A stretch of 6,995 nucleotides of DNA from CAZKCI01 sp964551475. Its GTDB lineage: Bacteria; Auribacterota; Erginobacteria; Erginobacterales; CAZKCI01. This document shows positions 5,787 to 6,995 of this stretch, piece after piece. The stretch spans positions 1 through 6,995 of the forward strand of contig CAZKCI010000109.1 in NCBI GenBank assembly GCA_964551475.1, written 5' to 3'. Position numbers and translations under genes: made by a program. Under the pieces are notes generated by a model. That model saw only the letters and a program-made list of their open reading frames with translations. It was not told where the DNA came from and ran no database searches. The first letter of the stretch is position 1; each line of letters starts with the position of its first letter.

Positions 5787-5867
5787 ATGGGCCGCTCGAT
5801 CAATATGGGCCTACTGGACAAACATATGGGCCTCAAGATTCATGGTCCGCCCCCAACAACCCGGACC
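5787..5867 (+). repeat. B-C pair, second unit of the array
   Basis: Motif B (5787-5811) is followed by CTCAAGATTCATGG and the C hairpin, in which GGTCCG (5844-5849) pairs with CGGACC (5862-5867). The loop contains CCAACAACC. The B to C order matches the blocks at 2628-2688 and 6109-6203. Confidence 0.75.
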
Positions 5868-6108
5868 GACTTAAACCCCACCCTGGCCCACACCCATCTG
5901 CCTGCCGCCCACACATACCACGATCAAGACTTCCACATCCTCACCTTCGCCTCTTCAATCCCTACCTGCCGCCCACTCCTACCACGATCAAGACTTCTGC
6001 CTCTTCACCTCCCTGCCGCCCGCTCTCAGCACGATCAAGACACCCTCATCCTCATCTCCGCCTCTTCACCCCCTTCATTCCCAGCGCCTCTCCCATTTTC
6101 CTTATCTC

Positions 6109-6203
6109 ATGGGCTGCTTGATCAACCTGGGCCGTAACTGGACACGAACAACGGGCATCTCTCCAACAAGCTTCATCCCTGGTCCGCTCCAACAACCCGG
6201 ACC
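6109..6203 (+). repeat. B-C pair, third unit of the array
   Basis: Motif B variant ATGGGCTGCTTGATCAACC (from 6109) is followed by CTGGACACGAACAACGGGCA as after the B at 2798. Then comes the C hairpin, GGTCCG (6181-6186) with CGGACC (6198-6203) and a CTCCAACAACC loop. Spacing from B to C is longer here than in the other units. Confidence 0.75.
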
Positions 6204-6568
6204 CTCTCAACCGTATCCTGGCCCACATTGATCTGTCTGCCGCACACTCTCAGCTCAACAACTTTGCCCCTCACCCTTTCCAACCCCCACGTCCCCTCCA
6301 TTTCCAGCCCCCTCTCAGTCTGCATTCTGGCCCACATAGATCTGCCTGCCGCCCACTCACAACACGATCAGACTCCCCCATCCTCACCTCCGCCTCTTCA
6401 TCTGTCTGCCGCCCACACTCAGATCAACAACTTCCCTCCTCACTGCTATCCCCTCCAACTCCTGCACCGTCTCAAGCTTCATCCTGGCCCACATCAATCT
6501 GCCTGCCGCCCACTTCCAGCCCAACATCTTTGCCCCTCACTCCCCTTTCTCCCCCCAGTTCTCTTTAC

Positions 6569-6756
6569 ATGGGCCGCTTGATCAACCTGGGCCGAGCTGG
6601 GACGCATATACGGGTAGCTCTTCGGCCAGATCATCCAGTCTTCCCCAGCCTTCCCCCATCGGCCCTCTTAGTTTCTCGCCCCTCTCGAACAGCAGCCTCT
6701 CCCTCCAACTCCCTCTCCCTTCTCTCTTCTCATGGGCCGCTCGATCAATATGGGCC
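6569..6756 (+). repeat. Two tandem B motifs closing the array
   Basis: B motifs at 6569-6593 and 6732-6756 are each followed by GAGCTGGGACGCATATACG, a flank almost identical between the two. No C hairpin or A motif lies between them. A local duplication of B with its flank is the simplest explanation. The second B is followed about 45 bases later by the right-end leader element, as the single B at 2798 is in the upstream cassette. Confidence 0.7.
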
Positions 6757-6800
6757 GAGCTGGGACGCATATACGTGGCAAACACGGACAGCTCATCGAC

Positions 6801-6995
6801 CAGCTCTTCCCTTCTTCCCTAGCCTCCGGTCACCAGATACAATTGCTTGACAATAAATCTCGCGAGCCGGCTTGACTTCCAATACCAAGAGGGTGATGCT
6901 TGTTCGCGGCGGTTCACACTAACCCCGTCGAGAGGCAGGCAGGAAGCATTGTGAGCACAGACTGGGGGCATGAGGTTCGGCAAGACTGACCCGGC
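6801..6995 (+). repeat. Right end promoter/leader element, copy 2 (cut by window edge)
   Basis: This direct repeat of 2869-3041 contains both GCTTGAC boxes, the -10-like GATGCT (6895-6900), hairpin 1 (CCCCGTC 6923-6929 with GAC-T-GGGG 6960-6967) and hairpin 2. An 11-base insertion sits inside the loop of hairpin 1, leaving the stem intact. The sequence stops at GACCCGGC, the point where hairpin 3 would begin. By analogy a gene, perhaps for a secreted protein, should start about 70 bases past the edge. Confidence 0.88.

Larger units (their letters stand above)
5388..6800. repeat. Expanded array of A, B and C motifs, non-coding
   Basis: This 1.4-kb stretch is strongly C-rich on the plus strand. 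Full A motifs lie at 5404-5432, 5468-5498, 5568-5596, 5692-5720, 5884-5912, 6219-6247, 6328-6356 and 6485-6513. Truncated ones lie at 5963-5976, 6013-6023 and 6402-6416. B motifs lie at 5787, 6109, 6569 and 6732; C hairpins at 5844-5867 and 6181-6203. The order is A4, B-C-A(1+2 partial), B-C-A(3+1 partial), B, B, so with the B'-C' block at 5262 there are three B-C-A(n) units. Many A motifs are followed by a CACGATCAAGACTTC-like word. Open frames here only translate the repeats (LPAAHTQ-like peptides) and are not considered genes. Confidence 0.85.

Noticed and set aside
5577..6137. Plus-strand open frame of 186 codons starting at TTG
   Set aside because: It only translates the A/B/C repeats (recurring LPAAHTQ peptides), starts at TTG with no ribosome binding site, and the same DNA motifs occur in other frames elsewhere.
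6228..6581. Plus-strand open frame of 117 codons
   Set aside because: It is a repeat translation of the C-rich array with no start signal and no recognisable domain.
5388..6800. CRISPR array
   Set aside because: Repeats are imperfect, truncated in places and present in both orientations, with irregular spacing and no cas gene in view.

Overview
This window reads as a chromosomal segment of a high-GC, probably Gram-negative, uncultured-type bacterium. The evidence is a lipoprotein-signal amidohydrolase, two secreted proteins with Sec-type signal peptides, strong AGGAGG-like ribosome binding sites and rho-independent terminators. The 40-residue repeat of the large secreted protein (a DxNGDGxDDIAVYR ... 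LWSVRGVTRxYFG pattern) reminds me of proteins from deep-branching lineages such as Candidatus Aureabacteria/Auribacterota. That is recollection, not a database result.

Layout. At 1-302 there is the possible tail of one gene, then a small two-helix membrane protein and a plus-strand terminator. At 347-2173, on the minus strand, lies a YtcJ-like amidohydrolase carrying a lipoprotein signal. From 2174 to 3112 there is no gene: first a plain stretch, then a structured intergenic cassette. Genes at 3113-3754 and 3816-5114 form a probable two-gene operon: a secreted protein of unknown function, and a secreted papain/C39-like cysteine protease fused to six 40-residue FG-GAP/VCBS-like repeats. A strong terminator follows at 5131-5175. 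The rest, 5176-6995, is non-coding and repetitive.

The main novelty is the non-coding DNA. The roughly 470-bp cassette in front of the operon (2572-3041) recurs, enlarged, at 5262-6995. Both versions begin with the same block and end with the same 156-167-bp promoter/leader element. Between these ends they carry three short motifs: A (about 29 bp, C-rich), B (about 25 bp, close to the reverse complement of A) and C (a GGTCCG/CGGACC hairpin with a CAACAACC loop). The upstream cassette has one B-C-A unit. The downstream one has three B-C-A(n) units.

The leader that ends both cassettes has two GCTTGAC boxes 25 bp apart flanking a small palindrome, a possible -10, and then a transcribed region that can fold into consecutive hairpins. 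The few differences between the two leader copies fall outside the stems. Two hairpins in the upstream copy overlap and exclude each other. Together this suggests a reusable regulatory leader placed before secreted-protein genes, with another such gene predicted just past the right edge. Function is inferred and no known riboswitch family was recognised.
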